A stretch of 64,000 bases of DNA from an uncultured Sulfurovum sp. (GCA_902727895.1 CACVAP010000059.1:1-64000); one strand, 5' to 3'; shown: positions 36,627 to 48,649, counted from the first letter of the stretch. Made by a program: numbers and translations. The notes: generated by a model not told the origin, from the sequence alone.

Positions 36627-38435
36627 ATGTGTGGAATTATTGGATACCTTGGAAAAAATGAAAAAAAAGAAATTTTACTAGATGGATTACAAGAGTTAGA
36701 ATATAGAGGCTATGACTCAGCTGGTATTGCCATTATAGAAAACAAACAACTTAAGAACTTTAAAGCAGTTGGTAGACTGAAAAACTTAAGAGAAAAAACA
36801 AAAGATTATGAAAGTGTAGGCTTTGGAGTTTCAATTGGTCATACACGTTGGGCAACACATGGTAAGCCAACTGAGCTTAATGCCCATCCACATATGGGAG
36901 CTTACTCTTTTGTTGTACATAATGGGATTATTGAAAACTATCAAGAACTAAAAAAAGAATTACAAACAGATGGTGTTAAGTTTTTAAGCCAAACAGACAC
37001 AGAAACAATTGTTCACCTTTTTGAAAAAAATCATAATATTAATAACAACCCATGGCAATCATTTCAAGATACCATTGCTAAACTTGATGGTGCTTATGCC
37101 ACTTTGTTAATAACTGAGGCTGATGAAGAAACCATCTATTTTGCTAAAAATGGTTCACCTATGCTTATTGGATTTAATGAATCAGATGTTTATTTTGCTT
37201 CATCAGATACACCAATTATTGGGAAAGCTACTGAGGTTTATTATTTAGAAGATGGTGAGTTTGGTTATGCTAAAGATGGTAAAGTATTTCTTTTTGATGC
37301 TAATGGAGAAAAAACATTTTCTAAACAAGCATTGGCTACAGACAAAGCCATGGCACAAAAAGATGGTTACCGATTTTTTATGGAAAAAGAAATCTATGAA
37401 CAAAGTCAAGTAATGAATGATACCATGATGGGTCGTGTACTTGAAGATAAAATAGACTTTGAAGAGCTAGATAAAAACCTTTTTGACAATATCTCTAACA
37501 TAAAAATTTGTGCTTGTGGAACCTCATATCATTCAGCACTTACAGCTTCATATCTTTTTGAACGTATTGCGAAAATTCCTTGTCAAGTTGAGATTGCTTC
37601 TGAGTTTAGATATAAAGAGCCCCTACTTCGTGAAGATACTCTCTTTATAACCATCTCTCAAAGTGGAGAAACAGCTGATACACTAGAAGCACTTAAAATG
37701 GCAAAAAGAGCTGGATTAAGAAGTCTAAGTATTTGTAATGTAGATAACTCATCAATAGTAAGAGAATCTGATGCAGCTGTACTTACCCGTGCAGGAATTG
37801 AGAAAGGCGTAGCAAGTACCAAAGCATTTGCTACTCAAACCATGGTACTTTGGATGCTAGCTATTTATGTAGCACAAGCTAAAAAGACTATAGATAGTGA
37901 ACTTCTAAAAGAAGAATTAAATGCTATGAGACAAACCCCTAAATCACTTTTAATTAATGACAGCATTCATCCTAAAATGACCCGTCTTTCAAAACGTTAC
38001 TTACATGGTCATGGATTTTTCTTTATAGGAAGAGACCTATTCTTTCCCTTAGCACTTGAAGGGGCTTTAAAACTAAAAGAAATTTCTTATTTACACGCTG
38101 AGGGATACCCATCTGGAGAGATGAAACATGGACCAATTGCTTTAGCCGATGCAGAGCTTTTCACCGTAGCGCTTATGCCTAAATCTTTACACTATGAAAA
38201 AATAAAATCTAATGTAGAAGAGTTATGTGCAAGAGATGCGACTGTGTTAGCCATATCCCCTGAACCTTTTGATTTAGCTGATGACTATGTTAAAACAACT
38301 TATGATTCACACCCGATGTTAGAGTTTTTTGAGATGATGGTTGTTACCCAATTACTTGCACTTGAAATTTCAGTAAGACTAGGGAATGATGTAGATATGC
38401 CAAGAAACTTAGCGAAGTCTGTAACCGTTGAATAG
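36627..38435 (+). CDS. glmS: Glutamine-fructose-6-phosphate aminotransferase
   Basis: 602 aa. N-terminal nucleophile Cys2 in MCGIIGYLG, glutaminase domain with HTRWATHGKP and HNGIIENYQ, two SIS isomerase domains (CGTSYHSALTASY, SQSGETADTLEA), and C-terminal LAKSVTVE. It makes glucosamine-6-phosphate for peptidoglycan and LPS. The order glnD-glmS suggests a joint response to glutamine. No glmS ribozyme is apparent upstream. Confidence 0.97.
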   Translation: MCGIIGYLGKNEKKEILLDGLQELEYRGYDSAGIAIIENKQLKNFKAVGRLKNLREKTKDYESVGFGVSIGHTRWATHGKPTELNAHPHMGAYSFVVHNGIIENYQELKKELQTDGVKFLSQTDTETIVHLFEKNHNINNNPWQSFQDTIAKLDGAYATLLITEADEETIYFAKNGSPMLIGFNESDVYFASSDTPIIGKATEVYYLEDGEFGYAKDGKVFLFDANGEKTFSKQALATDKAMAQKDGYRFFMEKEIYEQSQVMNDTMMGRVLEDKIDFEELDKNLFDNISNIKICACGTSYHSALTASYLFERIAKIPCQVEIASEFRYKEPLLREDTLFITISQSGETADTLEALKMAKRAGLRSLSICNVDNSSIVRESDAAVLTRAGIEKGVASTKAFATQTMVLWMLAIYVAQAKKTIDSELLKEELNAMRQTPKSLLINDSIHPKMTRLSKRYLHGHGFFFIGRDLFFPLALEGALKLKEISYLHAEGYPSGEMKHGPIALADAELFTVALMPKSLHYEKIKSNVEELCARDATVLAISPEPFDLADDYVKTTYDSHPMLEFFEMMVVTQLLALEISVRLGNDVDMPRNLAKSVTVE

Positions 38436-38456
38436 TGTCACTTCTATATAGATTTT

Positions 38457-38478
38457 TTGTGGGCTAAAAAGCCCACAA
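38457..38478. terminator. GC-rich hairpin after glmS
   Basis: TTGTGGGC / GCCCACAA, perfect 8 bp, 6-nt loop, between convergent glmS and the YfaZ-like gene. The T-run lies before, not after, the stem on the plus strand. Confidence 0.55.
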
Positions 38479-38486
38479 TGGTTAAT

Positions 38487-39068
38487 TTAATAAGTAATTT
38501 TTAACCCAGCATAATAACCAGTATCAAACAAGTCTCTACTATAACCTTTATACTCGGTATGAATATTTCTATATCCAGCATAAATCTTTACATTTTCAAT
38601 AACTTCTATATCTCCAGAAATTCTATACTCTGAATATGATTCAGAATCACTAAAACTTAATGCTGATGGTGCATATAAACCACTTGCTTCAAGAGAAATA
38701 GGAGGTATACCAAATTCTAAAGGAGGAAAAGTATAACGAACTTTTGCCATTAATGGCATTGCTGAAAAATCATCACTACCAACCTCAGCCCAAATAAACT
38801 TTGCACCTAAAGTTACTTCAACACCCTCAGCAGCTTCAAGATTATTTGTCGCACCAATACCTAAACCAATAAGCTTTTCAGTATCTGCTCGTAGAAAATT
38901 AACATCTGCTTGATATATAGTACTACTTGTTTGGAGTGCCTCTAAATTTCTTGAATCCAATACAGCTTCAATTTCTAAATCATCTTCATTAATATTTATA
39001 CCAACACCACTGTCAGCAAGTAATACTGCTGATGATAAAAGTGTTGTTACAATTGTTTTTTTAAACAT
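38487..39068 (-). CDS. YfaZ-like outer-membrane beta-barrel protein
   Basis: 193 aa. Signal peptide (VTTLLSSAVLLADS), then alternating amphipathic strands and a terminal Tyr (YYAGLKITY), consistent with an 8-10-strand barrel. The N-terminal GVGININEDDLEIEA and the internal LIGLGIGATNNLE fit the YfaZ family. Function unknown. A weak Pho-like repeat pair lies upstream but was not accepted. Confidence 0.7.
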   Translation of the reverse strand: MFKKTIVTTLLSSAVLLADSGVGININEDDLEIEAVLDSRNLEALQTSSTIYQADVNFLRADTEKLIGLGIGATNNLEAAEGVEVTLGAKFIWAEVGSDDFSAMPLMAKVRYTFPPLEFGIPPISLEASGLYAPSALSFSDSESYSEYRISGDIEVIENVKIYAGYRNIHTEYKGYSRDLFDTGYYAGLKITY

Positions 39069-39179
39069 ATAGGAATCCTCTGTTATATTTTATTTTTAAT
39101 ATTATAGCATAGCTTAATATCATTTCACAATTTCATTACAAAATTAAGATACTATGATGACTATACAAAAGGAATAACT

Positions 39180-39488
39180 ATGAGAAAAATTTTACTGCTA
39201 CTTATCACAACTTTAGCACTGGTTGCGAATAGTCAAGAACTCTATAAAAACTGTGCTGGTTGTCATGGTGAGAATGGAGAAATTCAGGCACTTAGTAAGT
39301 CAGCCATAATAGGAGGTCAAGATAAAAATCTAACCATTAAACAATTGACAGCCTATAAGAATAGTGAATTAAATAAATATGGTTTAGGGAATATTATGAA
39401 CTTACAATTAAGTACCTTCTCTGACCAAGACATCAATAAACTGGCTAATTATATCGCAACTATGGATACTAATGCTTCTTCAAAGTAA
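39180..39488 (+). CDS. Small periplasmic class I cytochrome c
   Basis: 102 aa. Signal peptide (ILLLLITTLALVANS), heme attachment CAGCH at about 25-29, and a likely axial Met in NIMNLQLSTF. Soluble electron carrier, matured by the CcsBA encoded in this window. Similar small c553-type cytochromes serve terminal oxidases in Campylobacterota. Confidence 0.88.
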   Translation: MRKILLLLITTLALVANSQELYKNCAGCHGENGEIQALSKSAIIGGQDKNLTIKQLTAYKNSELNKYGLGNIMNLQLSTFSDQDINKLANYIATMDTNASSK

Positions 39489-39555
39489 AGTAGCTTAGTA
39501 GATTAATCCCATATTAAGTTTTATATGCTATTTTCCGTTAACTCAAGGAGAAATT

Positions 39556-39828
39556 ATGACAGAACAAGAAAAATTTGCAAATATGACATTGGTTGAAAAA
39601 ATAAATGCTATTGATCAAACAATTGAAGAGAAGATAAGAGGTTTCTTACAGAAAGACAATGGTGATGTAGAGTTAGTTAATGTAGTAGAAAGATTTGACT
39701 ACCTTATGGTTTATGTAGAGTACCAAGGAGCTTGTGTATCTTGTGAATCTTCAGGTAATACATTGGCATCAATGGAAACTATTTTACAAAGAATGCATGC
39801 AGATAATATTAGAGTTATAAGCGCATAA
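39556..39828 (+). CDS. NifU C-terminal-domain Fe-S scaffold-like protein
   Basis: 90 aa. The NifU-type motif GACVSCESSGNTL carries the CxxC that binds a transient 4Fe-4S cluster, followed by TILQRM. AAGGAG precedes the ATG. A stand-alone NifU domain, as in Nfu proteins, would deliver clusters to client enzymes. Confidence 0.85.
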   Translation: MTEQEKFANMTLVEKINAIDQTIEEKIRGFLQKDNGDVELVNVVERFDYLMVYVEYQGACVSCESSGNTLASMETILQRMHADNIRVISA

Positions 39829-39885
39829 CTCCATTCATAGGTAAGCATATAAAAATGCTTACTACCTCTTCAGATGCTATTAAAA

Positions 39886-41136
39886 TTAAAGACCTAAGTA
39901 AGGTTTTAATACTTCAGGTGTATTAATGCTTCCATCTTCATTCTGATAGTTTTCCATAATGGCTACAAGTGTACGTCCTACAGCCAAAGCTGAACCATTC
40001 AAGGTATTTACTAATACATTTTTCTTTCCATCTTTGTAACGAATCTTTGCTCTTCTAGCTTGGAAATCACGTGTATTTGAAATTGATGAAATTTCTCTGT
40101 ATTTTCCTTGTCCAGGAAGCCAAACTTCAAGATCAATCGTCGTTGCAGCAGAGAAACCAAGGTCACCACCACAAAGTTCAACCACTCTATGTGGAAGACC
40201 AAGTTGAGTTAAAATATCAGAAGCATTATCTACCATCATTTTAAAAGTCTCTTCACTCTGTTCAGGTGTTGTTATGGCTACCATCTCAACTTTGTCAAAC
40301 TGATGCTGTCTTATCATACCACGTGTATCACGCCCTGCTGAGCCAGCTTCCTTTCTAAAACAAGGTGTGTATCCTGTTAATAAAATAGGTAATTCTTTTT
40401 CTGTTAAAATTTCATCATTGTAAAGATTTGTTAATGGCACTTCTGCTGTGGGAATCAAATATAAGTCTTCACCATCTATTTTAAATAAATCATCTTCAAA
40501 CTTTGGTAATTGTCCTGTTCCTTGAAGCATGGCTGCATTATTAATAAACGGAACACAAACTTCTTCAAAACCTTTCTTACGATTCACATCTAAAAAGAAG
40601 TTAATCAAAGCACGTTCTATTCTTGCTGCATCTCCACGAAGTACTGCAAAACGACTTTTAGCCAATTTTACACCACGGTCAAATTCTATCCAACCATTCA
40701 TCTCAGCCAATGCCCAATGCTCTTTTGCTTCAAAAGAAAAAGATTTTGGTTCAAGTACTTTTCTTAGCTCAACATTATCATCTTCATCTTCCCCCTCTGG
40801 AACAGAGTCATCAGGTAGATTTGGCATGGCTAAAGCAACATTTTCTAAAGCTTGTTGTGCTTCTCTAGCTGTTTCTTGTAAAGTAACTATCTCTTCTTTC
40901 TTAGCATCAACTTTAGCTTTTAATTCTCTTACATCTTTTTTCTCACGCATGTACTCACCAAAAAGTTTAGACATTTGATTTTGCTCTGCTTTAGCTTCTT
41001 CAAGAATTGCATTTTTCTCTTTAAGTGTCGCAAAAAGCTCTTTCAAGTTTTCAAGTGTCTCTAGTGCAACACCTTTTTTTATGAACTTAGCACTTGCTTC
41101 ATCAAAGTTTTTTTGTAAATATTTTAAATCAATCAT
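39886..41136 (-). CDS. serS: Seryl-tRNA synthetase
   Basis: 416 aa. N-terminal tRNA-binding coiled coil (about 25-105), then class II motifs: [10 protein letters not shown], motif 2 [15 protein letters not shown], and motif 3 [16 protein letters not shown]. Complete and essential. Confidence 0.97.
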   Translation of the reverse strand: MIDLKYLQKNFDEASAKFIKKGVALETLENLKELFATLKEKNAILEEAKAEQNQMSKLFGEYMREKKDVRELKAKVDAKKEEIVTLQETAREAQQALENVALAMPNLPDDSVPEGEDEDDNVELRKVLEPKSFSFEAKEHWALAEMNGWIEFDRGVKLAKSRFAVLRGDAARIERALINFFLDVNRKKGFEEVCVPFINNAAMLQGTGQLPKFEDDLFKIDGEDLYLIPTAEVPLTNLYNDEILTEKELPILLTGYTPCFRKEAGSAGRDTRGMIRQHQFDKVEMVAITTPEQSEETFKMMVDNASDILTQLGLPHRVVELCGGDLGFSAATTIDLEVWLPGQGKYREISSISNTRDFQARRAKIRYKDGKKNVLVNTLNGSALAVGRTLVAIMENYQNEDGSINTPEVLKPYLGL

Positions 41137-41200
41137 AGTTTATACCTGTTTATAGTGAAAATTATTGCTGAAATTATAGTAGAAAATTGAGAAAGAGAGG

Positions 41201-41228
41201 ATTAAAGGACAGTAACTTGTCCTTTAAT
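41201..41228 (-). terminator. Hairpin between the outer-membrane gene and serS
   Basis: ATTAAAGGACA / TGTCCTTTAAT, perfect 11 bp, 6-nt loop, 10 nt past the stop of the outer-membrane gene on the minus strand. Confidence 0.6.
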
Positions 41229-41237
41229 TAAAAAATA

Positions 41238-41759
41238 TTAATATATATAGTTGGCACCAAATACAAATGAACCGAAATTATCAACACTATCTATGTCTGT
41301 TACTGTGTGTTTATACCCAAAGTCAAAATCTACTTGATCAAGTACATTTAGCGCTAACCCCATTTGTCCTCCATAGGCTAAACCGTTGTCATTTAAAGAT
41401 ATGTTATCTGTATATCTTAGCCATCCAACATGCCCACCTATATAAGGCTTAAATACTATGCTATCAGTCTCATAAAGACTAGCCCAAACAAAACGGTCAA
41501 AGTTAAGCATAACTTTTTGATAATCTCGACCATTTACTTTCATAAAGTTTGCTTGCAGCATTGTTCTCCAGTCTTCATTTTGAGCACCTAGTCGAAAACC
41601 TATCTCTACGTTACGATCTTTATTTTGTACTGTACCATCATGTGTTGTTGTAGTGGTATACCCAACTTCAATTCCAAGTAATCTTTCAGAGGAAAAATCA
41701 TCCACGGCATAAGCTACTGACATAGAAAAAAATATTGTTAGAAATATTTTATTAAACAT
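41238..41759 (-). CDS. Small outer-membrane beta-barrel protein
   Basis: 173 aa. Signal peptide (IFLTIFFSMSVAYA), then alternating strands (LLGIEVGYTTTTTHDG, NVEIGFRLGAQNEDW, LDQVDFDFGYKHTV) ending in a C-terminal aromatic (GANYIY). An 8-strand OmpA/OmpX-sized barrel. Function unknown; not part of an operon. Confidence 0.7.
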   Translation of the reverse strand: MFNKIFLTIFFSMSVAYAVDDFSSERLLGIEVGYTTTTTHDGTVQNKDRNVEIGFRLGAQNEDWRTMLQANFMKVNGRDYQKVMLNFDRFVWASLYETDSIVFKPYIGGHVGWLRYTDNISLNDNGLAYGGQMGLALNVLDQVDFDFGYKHTVTDIDSVDNFGSFVFGANYIY

Positions 41760-41958
41760 ATTATTAACCTTTCAAATTTAATTTAAAAATTATATATAAG
41801 TATACTATAAGTTTAATTAAACTTAATATGATTAATTATTATATTTTGGGTTAAAACAAATAAGATTCGACTTACATGAAAAAAAGTAGTAGAAAATTAC
41901 AAATAATTAAAGCATGAAGAATAAAAAGTGAGGTTTAAAAAATGGTGAAGTTTAAAGG

Positions 41959-42035
41959 TGGTAGTAAGAGAGGGACTCGAACCCTCGACCTCCGGCTTAT
42001 GAGACCAGCGCTCTAGCCAGCTGAGCTACCTTACC
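41959..42035 (-). tRNA. tRNA-Met (anticodon CAT)
   Basis: 77 nt cloverleaf on the minus strand. Acceptor GGTAAGG / TCTTACT with G-U ends, D arm GCTC...GAGC, anticodon loop CTCATAA, T arm GAGGG-TTCGAGT-CCCTC, then discriminator A and an encoded CCA. The anticodon stem lacks the three G-C pairs of initiator tRNA, so elongator Met is favoured; a lysidine-modified Ile tRNA with the same anticodon is less likely. Confidence 0.93.
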
Positions 42036-42193
42036 ACCTATGTTTTGAAGCGTCGGAATTATAGTTAAAAAGCCATCTCTTGTCAAGAGTTTTCTTGAAA
42101 TACTTAAAAAAATATTTTTAACTATCTATATTAGGCTGAGTTTATAGGAAAATATACTAGTATTTCAAAAATATTACTATAGAAGGAAAACCA

Positions 42194-44097
<1,904 letters not shown>

Positions 44098-44317
44098 ATT
44101 CCCCTTCTCCACCCCTCTTCTTTTTTCTTCTTCACTAATAACCTATTAAACCTTATTTTTATCAACTTCCCTATTACCTAACCTTACAAATATTTATAAC
44201 AAATTATTATTAGTTTATAAATATTATATTTTAATTTTAAATTAAACTTAATTAAATATATTAAATTATATAATTTAATATAATAAAAAAATAAAATATA
44301 ACATATAGGAATAGATT

Positions 44318-44914
44318 ATGAAAAGAACTCAAAAAAAACTATTAACTTCCATAGTACTTCTCTCTATAATTTCTCTCTTTACAGGTTGTGTTTCTAAAAA
44401 TGCAGATGGTAGCTACAGTAGTCCATATAGCTACCATCCTTATCTTAATCAGCAACAAGAGAACAAAATAATAGTCAGAAGAAGCACAAACATCCCGAAC
44501 ATCATAAGTACCCCATCAAACCAAATTAATAATAACATTGAAAAAATAGCAAAATCACTTTTAGGTACTGACTATAAATATGGAGCAAATGGTCCTTATC
44601 AATACGACTGTTCAAGTTTTACAAAACATGTTTTTTCAAAACAAGGTATTAATTTACCTAGAGTATCACGAGATCAAGCACAACGAGGAAAATTTATAAA
44701 AGCTGAACAATTAAAAAAAGGTGATTTAATCTTTTTTGATTCAAAAAAATCTACACAGGTTTCGCATGTTGGGATTTACTTAGGAAAAGATAATTTTATT
44801 CATGCTAGTTCAGGGAAAGATGAAGTCACTATTTCAAAATTAAGTTCTAATTACTATAGAAAACATTTTAAGTGGGGAAGACGTGTAACACCAGTGAATT
44901 ATGTAAGAAGATAA
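44318..44914 (+). CDS. NlpC/P60-family cell-wall hydrolase lipoprotein
   Basis: 198 aa. Lipobox LFTGC (about Cys24), a low-complexity linker (25-80), then the NlpC/P60 domain with catalytic Cys in YDCSSFTKHVF, His in VSHVGIYLG and a third polar residue near FIHAS. Cleaves peptide bonds in peptidoglycan stems. Membrane-anchored in the periplasm. Single gene after the groEL region. Confidence 0.9.
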   Translation: MKRTQKKLLTSIVLLSIISLFTGCVSKNADGSYSSPYSYHPYLNQQQENKIIVRRSTNIPNIISTPSNQINNNIEKIAKSLLGTDYKYGANGPYQYDCSSFTKHVFSKQGINLPRVSRDQAQRGKFIKAEQLKKGDLIFFDSKKSTQVSHVGIYLGKDNFIHASSGKDEVTISKLSSNYYRKHFKWGRRVTPVNYVRR

Positions 44915-44925
44915 TAGGTCAAACT

Positions 44926-44953
44926 ATGTTCAGCCATTAAACTGACTGAACAT
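44926..44953. terminator. Hairpin between convergent NlpC and outer-membrane genes
   Basis: ATGTTCAG / CTGAACAT, perfect 8 bp, 12-nt loop, followed by a short TTTC on the plus strand. Confidence 0.5.
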
Positions 44954-44960
44954 TTTCAAA

Positions 44961-45680
44961 CTAGAAGTCGTAAGTCACACCAACACTCACAGCATCTAAG
45001 TCTGGAGAGTTTTCTTTATAATAAAGTCTTTCATAGTCAGCAAACACACCAAAACCTTTTTCTTGGTCAGCTAATCCATCAAACTCTCTATCGTACCTAG
45101 CATCTTTTTTCTTATCTTCCGACAAGTCATACTCTACACCAGCACCAAAAGCTAAACCAGTAACATCAGTTCTTCGCATACTCCCTTGGGTTGTAGTTTT
45201 AGCAACTCCCCCTAAAGCATAAATATTTAAGTCTTCTGTTATAGGATACATAGGCTTAACAAATGCACCAAGGTGTTTAATCTTTCCACCATTAGATTTA
45301 ATAGTAGTTATTAGCCCTCTAGCTTCAATACCCATATACTTGTTAAAGTCATAACCAGCACGTACAAGAACGCCTCCTGTTTTGTCTACAGTACACCCTG
45401 AAGGAGTGGTAGGACATTTTGCATCATATCTCGCAGCCACAATTCCTATACCCACATAAAGTGGAGAAACATCTGCCTCAGCAGGTACTACTGGTGGCAT
45501 AACAACAACAGGTGTAGGTTCAACAACAGGTGCAGGCTCAATAACTGGTGTTACTTCTACTACTTCTGCTGCGTGGAAATCTTCAACTTCATAAGTAGTT
45601 ACACCTCCAAAGTCTCCTCCTGCCATTAACAAGTTTGTACATGTAATTAAACTAAGTACTGATAATTGTATTCTTTTCAT
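44961..45680 (-). CDS. Outer-membrane beta-barrel protein with Pro/Val-rich N-terminal linker
   Basis: 239 aa. Signal peptide (LSVLSLITCTNLLMAGG), then a Pro/Val-rich stretch (VEPAPVVEPTPVVVMPPVVP, about 38-62) and a barrel domain (about 70-239) with YVGIGIVAARYDAKC and terminal GVTYDF. Two Cys in KCPTTPSGC may form a loop disulfide. Similar barrels are frequent in Campylobacterota; function unknown. Confidence 0.75.
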   Translation of the reverse strand: MKRIQLSVLSLITCTNLLMAGGDFGGVTTYEVEDFHAAEVVEVTPVIEPAPVVEPTPVVVMPPVVPAEADVSPLYVGIGIVAARYDAKCPTTPSGCTVDKTGGVLVRAGYDFNKYMGIEARGLITTIKSNGGKIKHLGAFVKPMYPITEDLNIYALGGVAKTTTQGSMRRTDVTGLAFGAGVEYDLSEDKKKDARYDREFDGLADQEKGFGVFADYERLYYKENSPDLDAVSVGVTYDF

Positions 45681-45838
45681 TTTGATTCCTGAAATATAAA
45701 TTTGATTATATTAGGATAACTAAAAAAAATAAATTACTTATTTAAAACTTAAATATTTTATTAAATACAATAAAAAAGTTAATATTAAAAAATAATAACC
45801 ATTGATAGATATTAGCCTTTATTAAAACTGATGAATAT

Positions 45839-46648
45839 TTACCAATCTAATGCTAAGAAAATAATCGAAATAAATAAGTCAGCTATAAAGATGGTCACCG
45901 AAGCCAAAACAACTGCTTTAGTTGTAGCAATACCAACACCTTTTGCTCCACCAGAAGTATGATAACCTACATAAGTACCTATACTACCAATAAGATATCC
46001 ATAAATTAATCCCTTGATTATCCCTGTACCAATGTCTGAGAAATTCAATAACTGCTTAATACTATCGGTATAAACAACAGGGTTCATGTCTAACGCTAGC
46101 CATGCCATAAGAAAAGCTGACAGGTTAGAGATAAAATCAAAAGCTATGACCAATAAGGGTACAGCAATCGTCGTTGCAATAACACGTGGTGCAAGTAAAT
46201 ACTTCTTAGAATCAACTGCCAAGGTTTCTATGGCATCTATCTGCTCTGTAACCCTCATGGTTCCCAGCTCTGCTGACATGGAAGAAATGGCTTGAGCTGT
46301 TACCATAAGTGCAGCTAAAAGAGGAGCAAGCGCTCGGGTAATTGAGACAAAGATAGTGTATCCCATAAAGCTTTCAGCTCCAAATTTTGAAAAACCTTGA
46401 TAAAGCTGAACAGCCTCAATAAGTCCTAGAAAAAGTGCTGTTAAAAAGATAACACCAAAGGTACCAATAGCAATAACTTCAACTTGTTCAAATATCTGTT
46501 TTATACGCCATGGTCTTTTAAACATAAGTCCAATAAGCTGTAATTGAAAAATAACATATGCCCCAAAGCCTTCCATACTTTTCATAAAACGAACAAAGGG
46601 GGTACCAATAAATGCAAATAGTGTCTCTATCAAAATCTTTACTTCCAA
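45839..46648 (-). CDS. mlaE: MlaE-type ABC transporter permease (lipid trafficking)
   Basis: 269 aa with five or six membrane helices. Family regions RALAPLLAALMVTAQAISSM and the conserved MRVTEQIDAIETLAVD are visible. In E. coli MlaE is the permease of the MlaFEDB complex that moves phospholipid between membranes. The ATPase and MlaD-like genes are not beside it here. Confidence 0.88.
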   Translation of the reverse strand: MEVKILIETLFAFIGTPFVRFMKSMEGFGAYVIFQLQLIGLMFKRPWRIKQIFEQVEVIAIGTFGVIFLTALFLGLIEAVQLYQGFSKFGAESFMGYTIFVSITRALAPLLAALMVTAQAISSMSAELGTMRVTEQIDAIETLAVDSKKYLLAPRVIATTIAVPLLVIAFDFISNLSAFLMAWLALDMNPVVYTDSIKQLLNFSDIGTGIIKGLIYGYLIGSIGTYVGYHTSGGAKGVGIATTKAVVLASVTIFIADLFISIIFLALDW

Positions 46649-46707
46649 AACCTTTACATCGGTTATTTTTTATTTATTTTATCTAAAAAATCTGCTAAAC
46701 TAACTTT

Positions 46708-47067
46708 ATGAAAATAGGAACAGACATTACTGTAGTCAGTAGAATTGAAAAATCAATTAATAAATTTGGAGACAAATTTCTTGACAGATTTTTAAGTCCA
46801 TCAGAACAAGAACTTTCTAAAAGAGTAGAAAGCATTGCTGGTTATTGGGCTGCTAAAGAAGCCATAGCTAAAGCGCTAGGTTGTGGTATTTGTGCTGACC
46901 TTGGTTTTCATGATATTATTATTTATAAAGATGAAAAAGGTGCGCCTCATTTCAGGCTTACTGAACGTGCTAGAAGTATTCATAAAATGAAAAGCTCCTC
47001 CCTCTCCATAGCCCATGACGGTGGTTTTGCCATAGCCATTGCCATTGTCACTCAGATTGAGCATTAA
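46708..47067 (+). CDS. acpS: Holo-acyl carrier protein synthase
   Basis: 119 aa. Metal-binding start IGTDITVVSRIEK and YWAAKEAIAKALG are the two AcpS signatures. Transfers 4'-phosphopantetheine to ACP. Its stop codon abuts the ATG of the next response regulator, hinting at co-transcription with a signalling pair. Confidence 0.95.
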   Translation: MKIGTDITVVSRIEKSINKFGDKFLDRFLSPSEQELSKRVESIAGYWAAKEAIAKALGCGICADLGFHDIIIYKDEKGAPHFRLTERARSIHKMKSSSLSIAHDGGFAIAIAIVTQIEH

Positions 47068-47715
47068 ATGCATAAAATACTGCTTCTAGAAGATGACCTA
47101 AATCTACGTGATACCATTGTCGAAGAGTTAGAGGATGAAGGGTTTAATCTAACAGCTACAGACAAGTCTGACGAAGTCATTGATCTTACTTATGAAGAAA
47201 AATTTGACCTTTATCTTTTTGATGTCAATGTCATTGGAATGAATGGTTTTAAACTTTTAGAAGCTTTACGTGAAGCTGGAGATGAAACACCTACTATTTT
47301 TCTTACCTCTAAAAATAAAACGCAAGATGTCATAGACGGTTTTGATGTTGGGGCTTCTGATTACCTTAAAAAACCCTTTGACATAGATGAACTCATTGCC
47401 CGTATGTTTAGGTTTTTAAAACAAAAAAAAGTCCATAAACTCTCAGAAACAGTAAGCTACTTTCCTGAAAGCTTAGAAGTTCAAAACAATGACAAGAAAA
47501 TTCTACTCAATCAAAAAGATGCCAAAATACTTGAATACTTTTTAGCACATAAAGCGCAAGTTATCTCAAAAGAACAGATTTTAGAGGATGTCTATGAAGG
47601 TGAATTTATAACAGATTCAACTTTTAGAGGGTATATCAAAAAAATAAAGTCTGCCATTGGGGAAGACCACATACGTAACATACGTGGTCAAGGGTATATT
47701 TTTGAAGCGTTATGA
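47068..47715 (+). CDS. OmpR-family response regulator
   Basis: 215 aa. Receiver with LLEDD, acceptor Asp in LFDVNVIGMNG, FLTSKNK and LKKPFD; C-terminal winged helix (about 125-215, ending GQGYIFEAL). Cognate kinase gene overlaps it. Targets unknown; the porin downstream is a plausible one. Confidence 0.92.
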   Translation: MHKILLLEDDLNLRDTIVEELEDEGFNLTATDKSDEVIDLTYEEKFDLYLFDVNVIGMNGFKLLEALREAGDETPTIFLTSKNKTQDVIDGFDVGASDYLKKPFDIDELIARMFRFLKQKKVHKLSETVSYFPESLEVQNNDKKILLNQKDAKILEYFLAHKAQVISKEQILEDVYEGEFITDSTFRGYIKKIKSAIGEDHIRNIRGQGYIFEAL

Positions 47716-48640
47716 AAAAACTGCATTAGTTCGCTTTTTTGTTCTTTTTCTAGGCTCCTTCATGCTCATGTTTCTTCTCTTAGGAACACTTTACTATGTA
47801 CAAGAAAGTAGTCGTTTAACTAAAGAGTTAGAACTTACCACCCAAATGAACTACATAGAATGTATGCGACTCGAAATGGGTGGCTGCGAAAGTTACCAAA
47901 ACACCAAAGCTAACCTCTCCTCTTTGTATAAAGACATTGCTTATGCTTTAGGATTAGTACTTCTTTTGTTTGTTCCCATTAGTCTTTTTCTCTCTTTCTT
48001 CGCGCTAAAACCTGTCCGTCAAGCCTCAACCATGATTGACAATTTTATAGCCAATATTGTTCATGACATCAATACCCCTATCGCAACCATCATGCTCAAT
48101 GCTAAATCTATTTTACGTAAAAGTAAAGAAGAACCTAAAAAACTAAATCGTATCTTATCGTCTGCTAAACAACTCACCGATATGCAACATGACCTCTTAG
48201 CCCTTGCTGATGAAAAGACAAGTATAGAATTTGAAGAAGTAGAACTAAAAGAATTAGTAAAAGAGATAGTTGAAGGCTTTAAACTCCAATACCGAACGCA
48301 AGCCTTTGAGCTCAAACTAGAAGACCAAAGAGTTTTGGTTAACCCCGTTGATATACGTCGTATCATTCAGAACCTACTCTCAAATGCTGTTAAGTATAAT
48401 AGAGATGAGAATCCCATTAAAATTTATAATCAGAATAATACCTTTATCATAGAAGACAAAGGTAAAGGCATGGAACATCCTGAAAAAGTCTTTGAAAAAA
48501 ATTACCGAGAAGACTATAGCATTCAAGGTAATGGCTTGGGGTTAGCATCTGTTTTAAGTATGTTAGAACGTAATAAAATTAATATAAATGTAAAAAGTAA
48601 ACTTAATAGAGGAACACAGATAATGTTAAACTTTCGTTAA
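47702..48640 (+). CDS. Membrane histidine kinase, overlapping its regulator
   Basis: 312 aa from a TTG start (KRYEKTALVRFF) preceded by AAGGG; the open frame extends to 47657 inside the regulator gene. Two membrane helices (about 10-32 and 80-105) flank a short periplasmic loop of about 48 residues containing two Cys. Dimerisation His in IVHDINTPIATI (about 138), N box NLLSNAVKYN, DKGKGME and GNGLGLAS. No HAMP domain is evident. The sensor loop is very short, so sensing may be in the membrane. Confidence 0.88.
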   Translation: MKRYEKTALVRFFVLFLGSFMLMFLLLGTLYYVQESSRLTKELELTTQMNYIECMRLEMGGCESYQNTKANLSSLYKDIAYALGLVLLLFVPISLFLSFFALKPVRQASTMIDNFIANIVHDINTPIATIMLNAKSILRKSKEEPKKLNRILSSAKQLTDMQHDLLALADEKTSIEFEEVELKELVKEIVEGFKLQYRTQAFELKLEDQRVLVNPVDIRRIIQNLLSNAVKYNRDENPIKIYNQNNTFIIEDKGKGMEHPEKVFEKNYREDYSIQGNGLGLASVLSMLERNKININVKSKLNRGTQIMLNFR

Positions 48641-48649
48641 ACACTTCTG

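Noticed and set aside
36600-36627. glmS ribozyme before glmS
   Set aside because: Only 3 nt separate glnD and glmS and none of the ribozyme core is present.
39101-39141. Possible eighth Pho box upstream of the YfaZ-like gene (TTGTAATGAAA and TTGTGAAATGA, 11 nt apart)
   Set aside because: The hexamer 6 nt after the last repeat is GCTATG. The good TATAAT sits 13 nt away, breaking the spacing shared by the seven accepted sites.
42040-42193. Heat-shock operator (CIRCE) or sigma-32 promoter before groES
   Set aside because: No TTAGCACTC inverted repeat is present; a CTTGAAA-like run lacks the matching -10.
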